Source: Microbacterium sp. LWO14-1.2 (GTDB taxonomy: Bacteria; Actinomycetota; Actinomycetes; Actinomycetales; Microbacteriaceae). Taken from it: DNA of 64,000 nt. A program made the position numbers and the translations under genes. The stretch covers positions 2,108,001-2,172,000 of the forward strand of contig NZ_CP151633.1 in assembly GCF_038397715.1 (NCBI RefSeq), given 5' to 3'. The stretch's first letter is position 1. Each line of letters starts with the position of its first letter. Below, in pieces: positions 7,607 to 15,406 of the stretch. The notes under the pieces are model-generated. The model was not told the origin of the DNA and did no database searches. It saw only the letters and a list, made by a program, of their open reading frames with translations.

Positions 7607-8623
7607 ATGCCGATCATCGACAACGCCATCTATGTCGACGGTGTCCGCACCGAGAACCCCGCGAGCCTCAGCGAGACCTTCGAGCTCATGCACGCGCGCG
7701 GCGGCATGAGCTGGATCGGCCTTTATCGGCCGAGCGCCGATGAGATCCGCGAGGTCGCCGAGGAGTTCGGCATCCATCAGCTCGTGGTGGAGGACGCGCT
7801 CTCGGGCCATCAGCGCTCGAAGCTCGAGCGCTACGGCGACGTGCTGTTCATGGTGCTGCGTTCCGCCCGCTACCTCGATGCGACGGAGGAGGTCGAGTTC
7901 GGCGAGATCCACGTGCTCGTCGGACCGGAGTTCGTCGTCACGATCCGCCACGCCGAATCACCCGACCTCGGCAAGGTGCGGCACCGCCTGGAGGGTGATC
8001 CCGCGCTGCTCACGCAGGGTCCGGAGGCGGTGCTCTACGCCATCCTCGACGAGGTGGTCGACGAGTACGCCCCGGTGCTCGCCGGTCTCGAGAACGACAT
8101 CGACGAGATCGAGAGCCAGCTGTTCGAAGAGGGCGTCGACGCGACCCAGCGCATCTACGAGCTCGGTCGCGAGGTCATCGACTTCCAGCGGGCGACGCAG
8201 CCGCTGTCCGGCATGCTCGACGCCCTGCTTCGCGGATCCGAGAAGTACCACGTCGACGAGGAGCTGCAGCGGTACCTGCGCGATGTGCTCGACCACACGC
8301 TGCGGATCGCCGACCGGGTCACCACGTTCCGCACCGTGCTCGACAACGCGCTCACGGTGGAGTCGACGATCGTCGCCCGCCGCCAGAACGAGGAGATGCG
8401 GCGCATGACCGAGCTGAGCATCCGCCAGAACGACGAGGTCAAGCGCATCTCCGGCTGGGCCGCGATCCTCTTCGCCCCGACGCTCGTCGGCACGGTCTAC
8501 GGCATGAACTTCGACAACATGCCTGAACTGCACTGGGCGTTCGGGTATCCGATGGCGATCGGGCTCATGCTCGCGATGGGCGTGGGCCTCTACGTCGCGT
8601 TCAAGCGCAAGGGCTGGCTCTAG
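7607..8623 (+). CDS. corA: CorA-type divalent metal ion channel (Mg2+/Co2+)
   Basis: 338 residues from the ATG at 7607, with AGGAGG 6 nt upstream. The N-terminal two thirds are the soluble alpha/beta funnel domain with long charged helices. Two C-terminal transmembrane helices follow, and the signature G-M-N lies at the end of the first (V-Y-G-M-N-F near residue 299). The tail ends F-K-R-K-G-W-L, the basic C-terminus usual for CorA. It forms a pentameric channel for Mg2+ and also Co2+ or Ni2+. The frame is open well upstream of 7607, but that part overlaps the lipoprotein gene and lacks family similarity. Confidence 0.92.
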   Translation: MPIIDNAIYVDGVRTENPASLSETFELMHARGGMSWIGLYRPSADEIREVAEEFGIHQLVVEDALSGHQRSKLERYGDVLFMVLRSARYLDATEEVEFGEIHVLVGPEFVVTIRHAESPDLGKVRHRLEGDPALLTQGPEAVLYAILDEVVDEYAPVLAGLENDIDEIESQLFEEGVDATQRIYELGREVIDFQRATQPLSGMLDALLRGSEKYHVDEELQRYLRDVLDHTLRIADRVTTFRTVLDNALTVESTIVARRQNEEMRRMTELSIRQNDEVKRISGWAAILFAPTLVGTVYGMNFDNMPELHWAFGYPMAIGLMLAMGVGLYVAFKRKGWL

Positions 8624-8662
8624 CCGAGCGCTGGCCGCGCCGTCGGTCGGAGAGCACGCGGC

Positions 8663-8893
8663 TCAGCGGTCGACCGGGCGGCCCTCGTCGTCGAGCTCGA
8701 CGCCCGGGCCGGGGCCGGGGCGCACCGCGGCATCCGGAGCGATGTCGATGCGCGTCACGCCGTCGTGCTCGGTGACCTCGATGCGCGGAGCCGCGTCCTC
8801 CTCCGTCGCGTTCGGGGCGGTGGTCAGCTGGTCGTGACGCTTCTCGTCGAAGCTCATGTCGTCGACGCTGCTCGTGTCGTCAGGCGTTGCCAT
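8663..8893 (-). CDS. Small acidic protein of unknown function
   Basis: 76 residues, rich in Asp/Glu/Pro, with no signal peptide or membrane segment; it looks disordered at the N-terminus. The centre has I-E-V-T-E-H-D-G-V-T-R-I-D-I, a possible small beta hairpin. AGGAGG stands about 6 nt before the ATG at 8893. The start overlaps the 3' end of the permease gene by 14 nt, so the two are probably co-translated. I do not recognise a family. Confidence 0.65.
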   Translation of the reverse strand: MATPDDTSSVDDMSFDEKRHDQLTTAPNATEEDAAPRIEVTEHDGVTRIDIAPDAAVRPGPGPGVELDDEGRPVDR

Positions 8894-10289
8894 GGGTGTC
8901 CTCCTGGGTGTCGTGAGGGGTGGTCGGTGAGGCGGATGCGGTGGCGGCTGCTGTCGCCCGGTCGGAGCGGGCGCGTCCCCAGCGGGCGAGGACGAACAGC
9001 ACGACGCCGACGGCGAGCAGGATGGCGCCGAAGAGCCAGACGACGGGACGCTGCTGTGTGAGCAGCAGGATGCAGGACGCGACGCCGAGCACCGGCACGA
9101 ACGTCCAGACGCGGAAGTGGTCGCGCTCGACCCGGTCGCGACGGAGCACCAGCACCGACACGTTGACGCTGAGGAACACGAATAGCAGGAGCAGCACCAC
9201 GGTCTCGGCGAGTGTCGCGAGGTCGCCGACGAGCGTCAGGCCCATCGCGACGAGGGTCGTGGTGAGGATCGCCACCCACGGCGTCCTGCGGTTCGGGAGC
9301 ACCCGCCCGAGGATGCCCGGCAGCAGGCGCTGCTCGGCCATGCCGTAGGTGAGACGGCTCACCATGATCATCGTCAGCAGTGCGCCGTTGGCGACGGCGA
9401 TCAGCGCGATGAGGCTGAACAGCCACGAGGGGATGCTGACGCCGGTGGCCTCGACCACCGCGAGCAGCGGGCCGCTGGACTCCTGCAGCTCGGACGCGGG
9501 GAGTGTGAGGGAGCTCGCGACGCCGACGAGCACGTACACCGCGCCGGCGGTGAACAGCGCCCCGAACAGGGCGCGCGGGTAGGTGCGGCGAGGGTTCTTG
9601 ACCTCTTCGATCATGTTCGCCGAGGTCTCGAACCCGACGAACGAGTAGTACGCGATCACGGCTCCGCCCAGCACTGCGAGCGCGACCGGCGTGCCTTCGG
9701 GGGTCGCGGTGAGTCGCGACGCGTCACCGCCACCGCCTGCGACGAAGATGCCGACCACCGCGATCACGATCACGAGGCCGCTGAGCTCGATCGCCGTCAT
9801 CACGAGGTTCGCGCCCATCGATTCCCGGATGCCGCGGGCGTTGAGGGCGGCGACGACCGCGAGGAAGACGATGGCCACGGGAGTCGCAGGCAGGTCGAAA
9901 AACGTGCCGAAGTAGTCACCGGCGAAGGCGATCGCGAGACCCGCCGCGCTCGTCACGCCCGCGGCGAGCATGCTGAACCCGACGAGGAACGACACGATCG
10001 GACTGCGGAAGGCGCGCTCGGCGAAGACCGACGCCCCGCCGGCACGCGGGTACTTCGTGACCAGCTCGGCGTAGGAACCGGCGGTGAACAGCGCGAGCAG
10101 GAGTGCGAGCAGCAGGGGTGCCCACAGCATCCCGCCGACCTCTTCGGAGAGCACGCCCATGAGCGCGTAGATGCCGGCGCCCAGCACGTCGCCGAGGATG
10201 AAGGCGAACAGCAGCGGTCCGGTGATCGCACGCCGCAGCTTCGTGGGCGTCTCGGCGCCGGCGGGCGCGTCTGCGGTGTCGGATGCCAT
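8880..10289 (-). CDS. APC superfamily amino-acid permease
   Basis: 469 residues from the ATG at 10289, with about 12 hydrophobic helices. The first helix holds the APC substrate-binding signature G-D-V-L-G-A-G-I-Y, and a later loop has S-F-V-G-F-E-T-S-A-N. These are typical of cationic or neutral amino-acid transporters of the AAT/CAT group; the substrate is not clear. A GTG at 10337 would add 16 residues. I favour 10289 since TAGGGT on the minus strand ends 7 nt before it. The small acidic gene downstream overlaps its end. Confidence 0.85.
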   Translation of the reverse strand: MASDTADAPAGAETPTKLRRAITGPLLFAFILGDVLGAGIYALMGVLSEEVGGMLWAPLLLALLLALFTAGSYAELVTKYPRAGGASVFAERAFRSPIVSFLVGFSMLAAGVTSAAGLAIAFAGDYFGTFFDLPATPVAIVFLAVVAALNARGIRESMGANLVMTAIELSGLVIVIAVVGIFVAGGGGDASRLTATPEGTPVALAVLGGAVIAYYSFVGFETSANMIEEVKNPRRTYPRALFGALFTAGAVYVLVGVASSLTLPASELQESSGPLLAVVEATGVSIPSWLFSLIALIAVANGALLTMIMVSRLTYGMAEQRLLPGILGRVLPNRRTPWVAILTTTLVAMGLTLVGDLATLAETVVLLLLFVFLSVNVSVLVLRRDRVERDHFRVWTFVPVLGVASCILLLTQQRPVVWLFGAILLAVGVVLFVLARWGRARSDRATAAATASASPTTPHDTQEDTHGNA

Positions 10290-10439
10290 GCGCTGAACCC
10301 TAGGAACGCGATCGTCGTCGGGCGACGGGGTTGACACGGCGGGGTCCGGTCGGCCACACCCGGTCGGCCGGGCGGCGGACCCGGCGAATCATTCCTCCGG
10401 TGGATGCCGGGCGGCGGCGCTCCTGCGTACCGTGGAGGC

Positions 10440-11129
10440 ATGCTGATCGTCGAAGAGCTCCACATGCTCCTCCTCCGTCCTGACGGCCGGGTCGAATCCT
10501 CGGTGAGCGTCAATCGCCTGTACGGCGAGATCGCCGCCGTGCTCACCGACCTCGCGCTGCGTGGGCGCATCACCCTCACCGAGGAGCGTCATCCCGTCGT
10601 CGAAATCGCGTCGACCGAGCCGACCGGGCACCCGGTGCTCGACACGACGCTCGAGCGGCTGCTGCCGCTGCGCGGCAAGCGTCTGCAGTCGCTCATCGGC
10701 CGTCCCAAGCTCGACCCGCTCGAGGTGGTCGTCGAGTCGCTCGTCGTGCAGGGTGTGCTCGTGCGCGGTGAGCGCGGATTCTTCGGCTGGGGGTCCGTGC
10801 GCACGCCCGAGTCCGACCCGGCGCCCGAGCGCGTGCTGCGCGCCCGCCTCGCCGACGTGATCGCCGGCGACCGCGCCGCCACCAGGGCCGACCTCTCGCT
10901 GCTGTCGATCCTGCAGAACCTGAACGCGGCGCACGCGATCCTCCGGGAGGAGTGCGCCGGTGCCTCGGCTCGCGACCTCAAGAAGCGGATCGAACAGCTG
11001 ACGGCGGACGCGCCGCAGGCCGACGGCACCGCGGTCGGCGACGCGGTGGCGAGCGCCCTCAACGCGGCGATGGCTGCGGCGATGATGGCGGCCATGACTC
11101 CCGCGATCGTCGCGGCCACGGTCACCTGA
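10440..11129 (+). CDS. GPP34 (GOLPH3-like) family protein
   Basis: 229 residues matching the bacterial GPP34 domain: an opening E-E-L-H-M-L-L-L-R-P-D-G-R, an all-helical core with E-I-A-A-V-L-T-D-L-A-L-R-G-R-I, and R-G-K-R-L-Q-S-L-I-G. The eukaryotic member GOLPH3 binds phosphatidylinositol-4-phosphate at the Golgi. Bacterial members are common in Actinobacteria and their role is not established. The last 35 residues are Ala/Met rich and hydrophobic (A-A-M-A-A-A-M-M-A-A-M) and may touch membrane. ATG at 10440 follows TACCGT (10428-10433) by 6 nt, a likely leaderless start. A short tandem repeat covers the stop codon. Confidence 0.82.
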   Translation: MLIVEELHMLLLRPDGRVESSVSVNRLYGEIAAVLTDLALRGRITLTEERHPVVEIASTEPTGHPVLDTTLERLLPLRGKRLQSLIGRPKLDPLEVVVESLVVQGVLVRGERGFFGWGSVRTPESDPAPERVLRARLADVIAGDRAATRADLSLLSILQNLNAAHAILREECAGASARDLKKRIEQLTADAPQADGTAVGDAVASALNAAMAAAMMAAMTPAIVAATVT

Positions 11130-11168
11130 GCACGGTCACCTGAGCCCGGTCACCTGAGCCCGGTCACC
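11118..11168 (+). repeat. 14-bp tandem repeats over the GPP34 stop codon
   Basis: The word GGTCACC recurs at 11120, 11134, 11148 and 11162, an exact 14-bp period, with TGAGC(C) after the first three. The first TGA is the gene's stop codon; later copies lie in the 3' untranslated part. Confidence 0.85.
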
Positions 11169-11182
11169 CGACCTGCCGCCCG

Positions 11183-11917
11183 TCAGACCGTCGGGAGGCG
11201 TCCGATGAGGGGATTGCGGTCGTCGGGGTCGACCACGATCCCGGTCACCGCATCGAGGTCGAGAACGGGGAAGTGCGACGTCGCCCCGATCTTCTCCTCG
11301 CTGCCCAGCACGTAGGTGCGTCGGCTCCGGGCGGCGACGGCTCGTTTCGTCGCGGCGTCGTCGAGACGCCCGGTGGTGAGGCCGTTCTCGGGATCGATGC
11401 CCGTGACACCGAGGAAGAACGCGTCGGAGGAGAGGTGCTGCAGGGCTTCGATCGCCAGCGGTCCGCCTGCTACGAGCGAGTGGCGCGACAGCTCCCCGCC
11501 GATCATCACGACCCGGGCGTCGGTGTGCTCGGCGACCGCCAGTGCGACGGCGGGGCTCGGAGTGATCACGGTCAGGTCGGCGCCGGGCGGCAGCATCTTG
11601 GCCATCGCGAGCGTGGTGGTCCCGGCGTCGAGCACGACGGTGGATGCCGGGGCGATGAGGTCGACCGCGCGGCGGGCCACACGCTCCTTGCTCTCCGTCG
11701 CGAGGCGGAGTCGCGCGTCCACGGGGCGGTCGGCGGCGGGAATCGGGAGTGCTCCGCCGTAGACGCGGACGAGCTCACCGGCCTCGGCCATCTCGCGGAG
11801 GTCGCGACGGATGGAGTCCTCCGACAGCGACAGCTCGCGGGCGACGTCCTTCGCGACGATCCGACCGTCGCGCTGCAGGATCTCGCGGAGATGGGTCCTG
11901 CGCTGGGCGCTCAGCAT
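11183..11917 (-). CDS. DeoR/GlpR family transcriptional regulator
   Basis: 244 residues. The N-terminus is the DeoR winged helix-turn-helix (R-R-T-H-L-R-E-I-L, then L-S-L-S-E-D-S-I-R-R-D-L-R-E-M). The C-terminal DeoRC sugar-phosphate sensor has D-A-G-T-T-T near residue 98 and G-G-E-L near residue 143. Such proteins sense phosphorylated sugars or nucleoside breakdown products and usually repress nearby genes. ATG at 11917 has GAGG 8 nt upstream. The divergent gene at 11982 is the obvious target, and a palindrome sits between the two. Confidence 0.9.
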   Translation of the reverse strand: MLSAQRRTHLREILQRDGRIVAKDVARELSLSEDSIRRDLREMAEAGELVRVYGGALPIPAADRPVDARLRLATESKERVARRAVDLIAPASTVVLDAGTTTLAMAKMLPPGADLTVITPSPAVALAVAEHTDARVVMIGGELSRHSLVAGGPLAIEALQHLSSDAFFLGVTGIDPENGLTTGRLDDAATKRAVAARSRRTYVLGSEEKIGATSHFPVLDLDAVTGIVVDPDDRNPLIGRLPTV

Positions 11918-11944
11918 CCGGATAGCCTCGTTCTTTCATGGAGT

Positions 11945-11958
11945 TGCACGTTTGTGCA
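11945..11958. promoter_or_regulatory. Candidate DeoR operator between divergent genes
   Basis: The palindrome TGCAC-GTTT-GTGCA lies 28 bp from the DeoR start and 24 bp from the start of the rightward gene. TACAGT (11969-11974) ends 7 nt before that gene's ATG, and TTGCAC at 11944-11949 could be its -35, so a bound repressor would cover the promoter. Confidence 0.5.
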
Positions 11959-11981
11959 CGGTTAACGATACAGTGCTCGGC

Positions 11982-12365
11982 ATGAACACACCACTCCTGA
12001 TCCTCATCGCCGGCCCCTACCGCTCCGGAACCGGCGGAGACCCCGCGCTCATTGCACGCAACCTCGAACGGCTCGAGGAGGCGGCTGCGCCGATCCACCG
12101 CCTCGGACACGTGCCGATGATCGGCGAATGGGTGGCCCTCCCCGTGCTGCGCGGACTCTCGGACGGCGCCGCGGGAGACGAGGCAGGAGAAGACGGCGAC
12201 GTCATGTACGAGACGGCCCGCCGCCTGCTGCAGCACTGCGACGCGGTGCTGCGCCTGCCCGGAGCCTCAGCGGGCGCGGACAAGGACGTCGAGATCGCCC
12301 TCCAGCGCGGACTCCCCGTCTACCGCTCGGTCGACGAGATCCCCGCCGCGGTCCGCGCCGTCTGA
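11982..12365 (+). CDS. DUF4406 / nucleoside 2-deoxyribosyltransferase-like protein
   Basis: A 127-residue protein beginning L-I-L-I-A-G-P-Y-R-S-G, then a helix with N-L-E-R-L-E-E, then L-G-H-V-P-M-I-G-E-W, and late G-A-D-K-D-V-E-I-A. This order (G-P-Y/M, P...E, S/A-x-G-x-x-x-E) is that of nucleoside deoxyribosyltransferase-like folds, including DUF4406. The family cleaves or exchanges N-glycosidic bonds of deoxynucleosides; activity of this short version is unproven. It is divergent from a DeoR-family regulator, a combination that fits nucleoside or sugar metabolism. The transcript looks leaderless. Confidence 0.72.
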   Translation: MNTPLLILIAGPYRSGTGGDPALIARNLERLEEAAAPIHRLGHVPMIGEWVALPVLRGLSDGAAGDEAGEDGDVMYETARRLLQHCDAVLRLPGASAGADKDVEIALQRGLPVYRSVDEIPAAVRAV

Positions 12366-12386
12366 CGGCATGGGCGGCACGACCGA

Positions 12387-13289
12387 TCACGCCGGGAACG
12401 TCACTCCGGTGAGCTCCTCGGCGGCCGTCCAGAGGGCGGCGCCGACCTCCCGCGAGCGCACCTCGTCCGACGCGCGGACGCGGCGCGGAGCGCCGCGGAA
12501 CTCCAGCAGTCCGCCCGGCCCCCAGTAGTCGCCGCCGGTGGCGTCCGGCGAGGCCGCGGCGTGCACGATCGGCGCGGCACCGGCATCCTTCCCCTGCACC
12601 ACCCCGCGGGTGAGGGAGGCGAGTCGCCTGGTCGACGGCCGGACGGGGGCGAGGCCGTCGCGCTCCGGGGTGAGCGGGTCGACCGCATAGCCGGGGTGCG
12701 CGCAGAGCGCCGAGCGCGCCGTGCCGCGCCACCGTCGATCGAGCTCGAACGCGAGGGCCATGAGCGCGGCCTTCGAGCGCCCGTACTGCCGCAGCGAGCT
12801 GCCGGTCCACGGGGCGTCGAGCGTGTCGGGGGAGATGCGCGCGAACCGGTGTGCGATCGAGCCGACGGCGACGACCCTGGCATCCGGAGCGAGAGCGGGT
12901 GCGAGCCGGGCGAGCAGAGCGAAATGGCCGAGCGCGTTCGTCCCGATCATGAGGTCGTGCCCGTCGGCGGTGCGCTCGCCGCGGTCAGCCGCCTTCACCC
13001 CCGCGTTGCAGATCACGCCGTGCAGAGGCTCGTCCACGCTCGCCGCCGCAGCGGCGATGCCGGTCAGCGCACCGAGATCGAGGGAGAGGATGCCGACGTC
13101 GGCGCCCTCGACGTGCGTGCGGATCGACCGCTCAGCCACGGTCGCGCGGTCGACCGAGCGGCATCCGAGCACGACCCGCGCGCCGCGGGCGGCGAGCAGC
13201 TCGGCGCACCAGTATCCGATGCCGGCGTTCGCCCCGGTGACGAGGAACGTTCGGCCGGCCAGGTCGCGGGTCCGCGGGGTCGGGGTCAT
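12387..13289 (-). CDS. Short-chain dehydrogenase/reductase (SDR)
   Basis: 300 residues with the classical SDR signatures: cofactor motif T-G-A-N-A-G-I-G near residue 18, C-R-S after strand 2 (suggesting NADP(H) preference), N-A-G near 96, and Y-G-R-S-K with the catalytic Tyr and Lys near 169-173. The sequence resembles retinol dehydrogenase / WW-oxidoreductase-like SDRs. The C-terminus W-T-A-A-E-E-L-T-G matches that group. Substrate unknown. ATG at 13289 follows TAGGTT (minus strand, 13296-13301) by 6 nt; a GTG one codon upstream is possible. It is divergent from the DUF1684 gene, with about 56 bp between. Confidence 0.85.
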   Translation of the reverse strand: MTPTPRTRDLAGRTFLVTGANAGIGYWCAELLAARGARVVLGCRSVDRATVAERSIRTHVEGADVGILSLDLGALTGIAAAAASVDEPLHGVICNAGVKAADRGERTADGHDLMIGTNALGHFALLARLAPALAPDARVVAVGSIAHRFARISPDTLDAPWTGSSLRQYGRSKAALMALAFELDRRWRGTARSALCAHPGYAVDPLTPERDGLAPVRPSTRRLASLTRGVVQGKDAGAAPIVHAAASPDATGGDYWGPGGLLEFRGAPRRVRASDEVRSREVGAALWTAAEELTGVTFPA

Positions 13290-13345
13290 CACACCAACCT
13301 ACGGTGCCCGGCCCCGGGTGGCGCTGCCTCCCGTAGCCTGGGCGC

Positions 13346-13978
13346 ATGACCACGCAGAGTGCACGAACGGCCCTCGAGGTCGCCGACTGGCGGCGCCGCG
13401 TCTTCGCGCTGTACGCCGCGATCCGTGAGGCCGATTCGCCCGAGGAGGCCCACGAACTGTGGCGCATCGAGCGCGATGAGCTGCTGCTGCGGCATCCGGC
13501 CACTCCGCTCCTGGCCGAAGACCGGGTGCTCTTCGAGGGCGTGCCGATCGCCTCGTACGACCCGGAGTGGCGCTTCGAGCTGCCCATCCAGCCCGCGGAG
13601 CCCGGCGGTTTCGAGTTCGCGACGGGCACCGACGGCGTGGTGCCGTTCGAGCGCGTCGGCCTCGTCGAGATCCCCGGCGTGGGCAGCCTCGACGTCTGGC
13701 GGCTGACGACCTACGGGGGCGGCCTGTTCGTACCGGTGCGCGACGCGCTCGCCGGCACGCCGGGCGGCACGTACGGCGGCGGACGCTACCTGCTCGACAC
13801 CATCAAGGGCGCCGACCTCGGATCGGATGCCGAGCGCGGCACCGTCGTGCTGGACTTCAACTTCGCCTATAACCCGTCGTGCGCCTACGACCCGGCGTGG
13901 GCGTGTCCGCTCGCGCAGCCGGGCAATGTGCTGCCGGTGGCCGTGCCGGTCGGCGAGCTCTACGCGGGGGCCGCCTGA
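13346..13978 (+). CDS. DUF1684 domain protein
   Basis: 210 residues. The C-terminal signature D-F-N-F-A-Y-N-P-S-C-A-Y-D-P is diagnostic for DUF1684 and is followed by the family's C-P-L-A-Q-P-G-N. The N-terminal W-R-R-R-V-F-A-L-Y helix is also typical. No catalytic function is established for the family; the conserved Asn/Cys/Tyr cluster suggests a binding or enzymatic pocket. No signal peptide. TAGCCT at 13334-13339 ends 6 nt before the ATG and no Shine-Dalgarno is present, so the transcript is probably leaderless. Confidence 0.88.
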   Translation: MTTQSARTALEVADWRRRVFALYAAIREADSPEEAHELWRIERDELLLRHPATPLLAEDRVLFEGVPIASYDPEWRFELPIQPAEPGGFEFATGTDGVVPFERVGLVEIPGVGSLDVWRLTTYGGGLFVPVRDALAGTPGGTYGGGRYLLDTIKGADLGSDAERGTVVLDFNFAYNPSCAYDPAWACPLAQPGNVLPVAVPVGELYAGAA

Positions 13979-13990
13979 CCGCCGGGTGGG

Positions 13991-15406
13991 TCAGGACAGC
14001 GACTCCGCCACCGCGCGCCAGCGCCCCGAGAACTCCGCGGCTCTGTCGTCCGACCACTGCGGCTCGTACGTCTGCGAGGGCGACCACAACACGATCGCCT
14101 CGTCGAGCGTGAGCGAGGGGTCCGCCGCGCAGCGGGCGAGCGCGGCAGCGCCGAGAGGTGTCGCATGCTGCGACGGATACACGTCGACGGGGACGCGCAT
14201 GAGATCGGCGACCGCCTGCATGAGCACCCGGCTGCGGGTCAGCCCGCCGTCGACCCGCAGCCGCTGGAGCGGGGAGCCGAGGTCTGCCGACATCGCGCGG
14301 GCCAGCTCGGCCACCTGCGCTGCGATGCCCTCCAGCACCGCGCGCACCAGATGCTCGCTGCCCGTGGACAGGGTCATGCCGGTGAACGTCGCCGTCGCGT
14401 CCGGACGCCACCAGGGAGCGGCGAGTCCCGCGAGGGCCGGCACACACAGCACGCCGTCCGCGTCGTCGGCGGCGACCCGGTCGAGATCGGCGGCCGTGTC
14501 GATGAACGTGAGCTTCTCGAGCCAGCGCACCGCGGACGCCGCCGTGTACACCTGGCCGTCGAGGCAGTAGCTCGTCTGCCCGCCCTGCTGCCACGCCACC
14601 GACGACGAGAGCCCGGCGGTGGAGCGCACGGCCTCCGTACCGGTGTTCGCGAGCAGGAACGCGCCGGTGCCGAACGTGCACTTGGCCTCACCGGGCTGCA
14701 GGCAGCGTTGCGCGACGAGCGCCGCCTGCTGGTCGACGATCAGCCCGCCGACCGCAGCGGAGCCGCCGAAGGCGGTCGTCGTGCCCGCGACGTCGTCGGA
14801 CGCGAGGATGCGGGGGAGTCGCTCGTCGGCGAGTCCGAACAGGTCGAGCAGCTCGGGGTCCCAGGCGGCGCTGTCGAGGTCGACCGCCAGGGAGCGGCTG
14901 GCGGTCGAGGCGTCGGTGACGAACTCGCCCGTGAGGCGGTGCAGCAGCCAGCTGTCAGAGGTCGTCACGACGCCCTCGCGGGTGAGAGTGCGCCGGATCC
15001 ACGCCTGCTTGGGTGCCGAGAAGTATGGGTCGAGCACGAGTCCGGTACGGCGGGCGATGTCTTCCGCGTGGTCGCGCAGCTCGGCGCAGACCGATTCGGC
15101 GCGGCGGTCCTGCCACACGATCATGGGCGACAGCGCGGCGCCGGTATCGGGATCCCACGCGAGCACGGTCTCGCCCTGGTTCGCGAGGGTGACGATGTCG
15201 ACCTCGGCGCCCGCCTCGGCGACCGCGGTGCGTCCGGCGCGGAGCACCGAGTCGAGCAGCGCCTCGGGGTCCTGCTCGACTCCGCCGCCCGAGAGGTACG
15301 TCGGCCGCACGGCGACTTCGCTCAGGGCGAGGATCTCCCCGGACTCGTCGACGACGACCGCCTTGGTGCCCGACGTGCCCTGGTCGATCGCGAGCACGGT
15401 GGTCAT
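13991..15406 (-). CDS. FGGY-family carbohydrate kinase (glycerol kinase-like)
   Basis: 471 residues with the FGGY two-domain ATPase fold. The N-terminal phosphate motif is A-I-D-Q-G-T-S-G-T-K, followed by A-N-Q-G-E-T-V-L-A-W-D and I-V-W-Q-D-R-R (the glycerol kinase-type W-Q-D-x-R). The C-terminal half has G-T-G-A-F-L-L and the late L-R-V-D-G-G-L-T. It should phosphorylate a polyol or sugar; glycerol is the closest guess from the W-Q-D-R-R motif. The ATG overlaps the stop of the FAD oxidoreductase gene by 4 nt (ATGA), so it is the last gene of the permease-oxidoreductase-kinase operon. Confidence 0.88.
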   Translation of the reverse strand: MTTVLAIDQGTSGTKAVVVDESGEILALSEVAVRPTYLSGGGVEQDPEALLDSVLRAGRTAVAEAGAEVDIVTLANQGETVLAWDPDTGAALSPMIVWQDRRAESVCAELRDHAEDIARRTGLVLDPYFSAPKQAWIRRTLTREGVVTTSDSWLLHRLTGEFVTDASTASRSLAVDLDSAAWDPELLDLFGLADERLPRILASDDVAGTTTAFGGSAAVGGLIVDQQAALVAQRCLQPGEAKCTFGTGAFLLANTGTEAVRSTAGLSSSVAWQQGGQTSYCLDGQVYTAASAVRWLEKLTFIDTAADLDRVAADDADGVLCVPALAGLAAPWWRPDATATFTGMTLSTGSEHLVRAVLEGIAAQVAELARAMSADLGSPLQRLRVDGGLTRSRVLMQAVADLMRVPVDVYPSQHATPLGAAALARCAADPSLTLDEAIVLWSPSQTYEPQWSDDRAAEFSGRWRAVAESLS

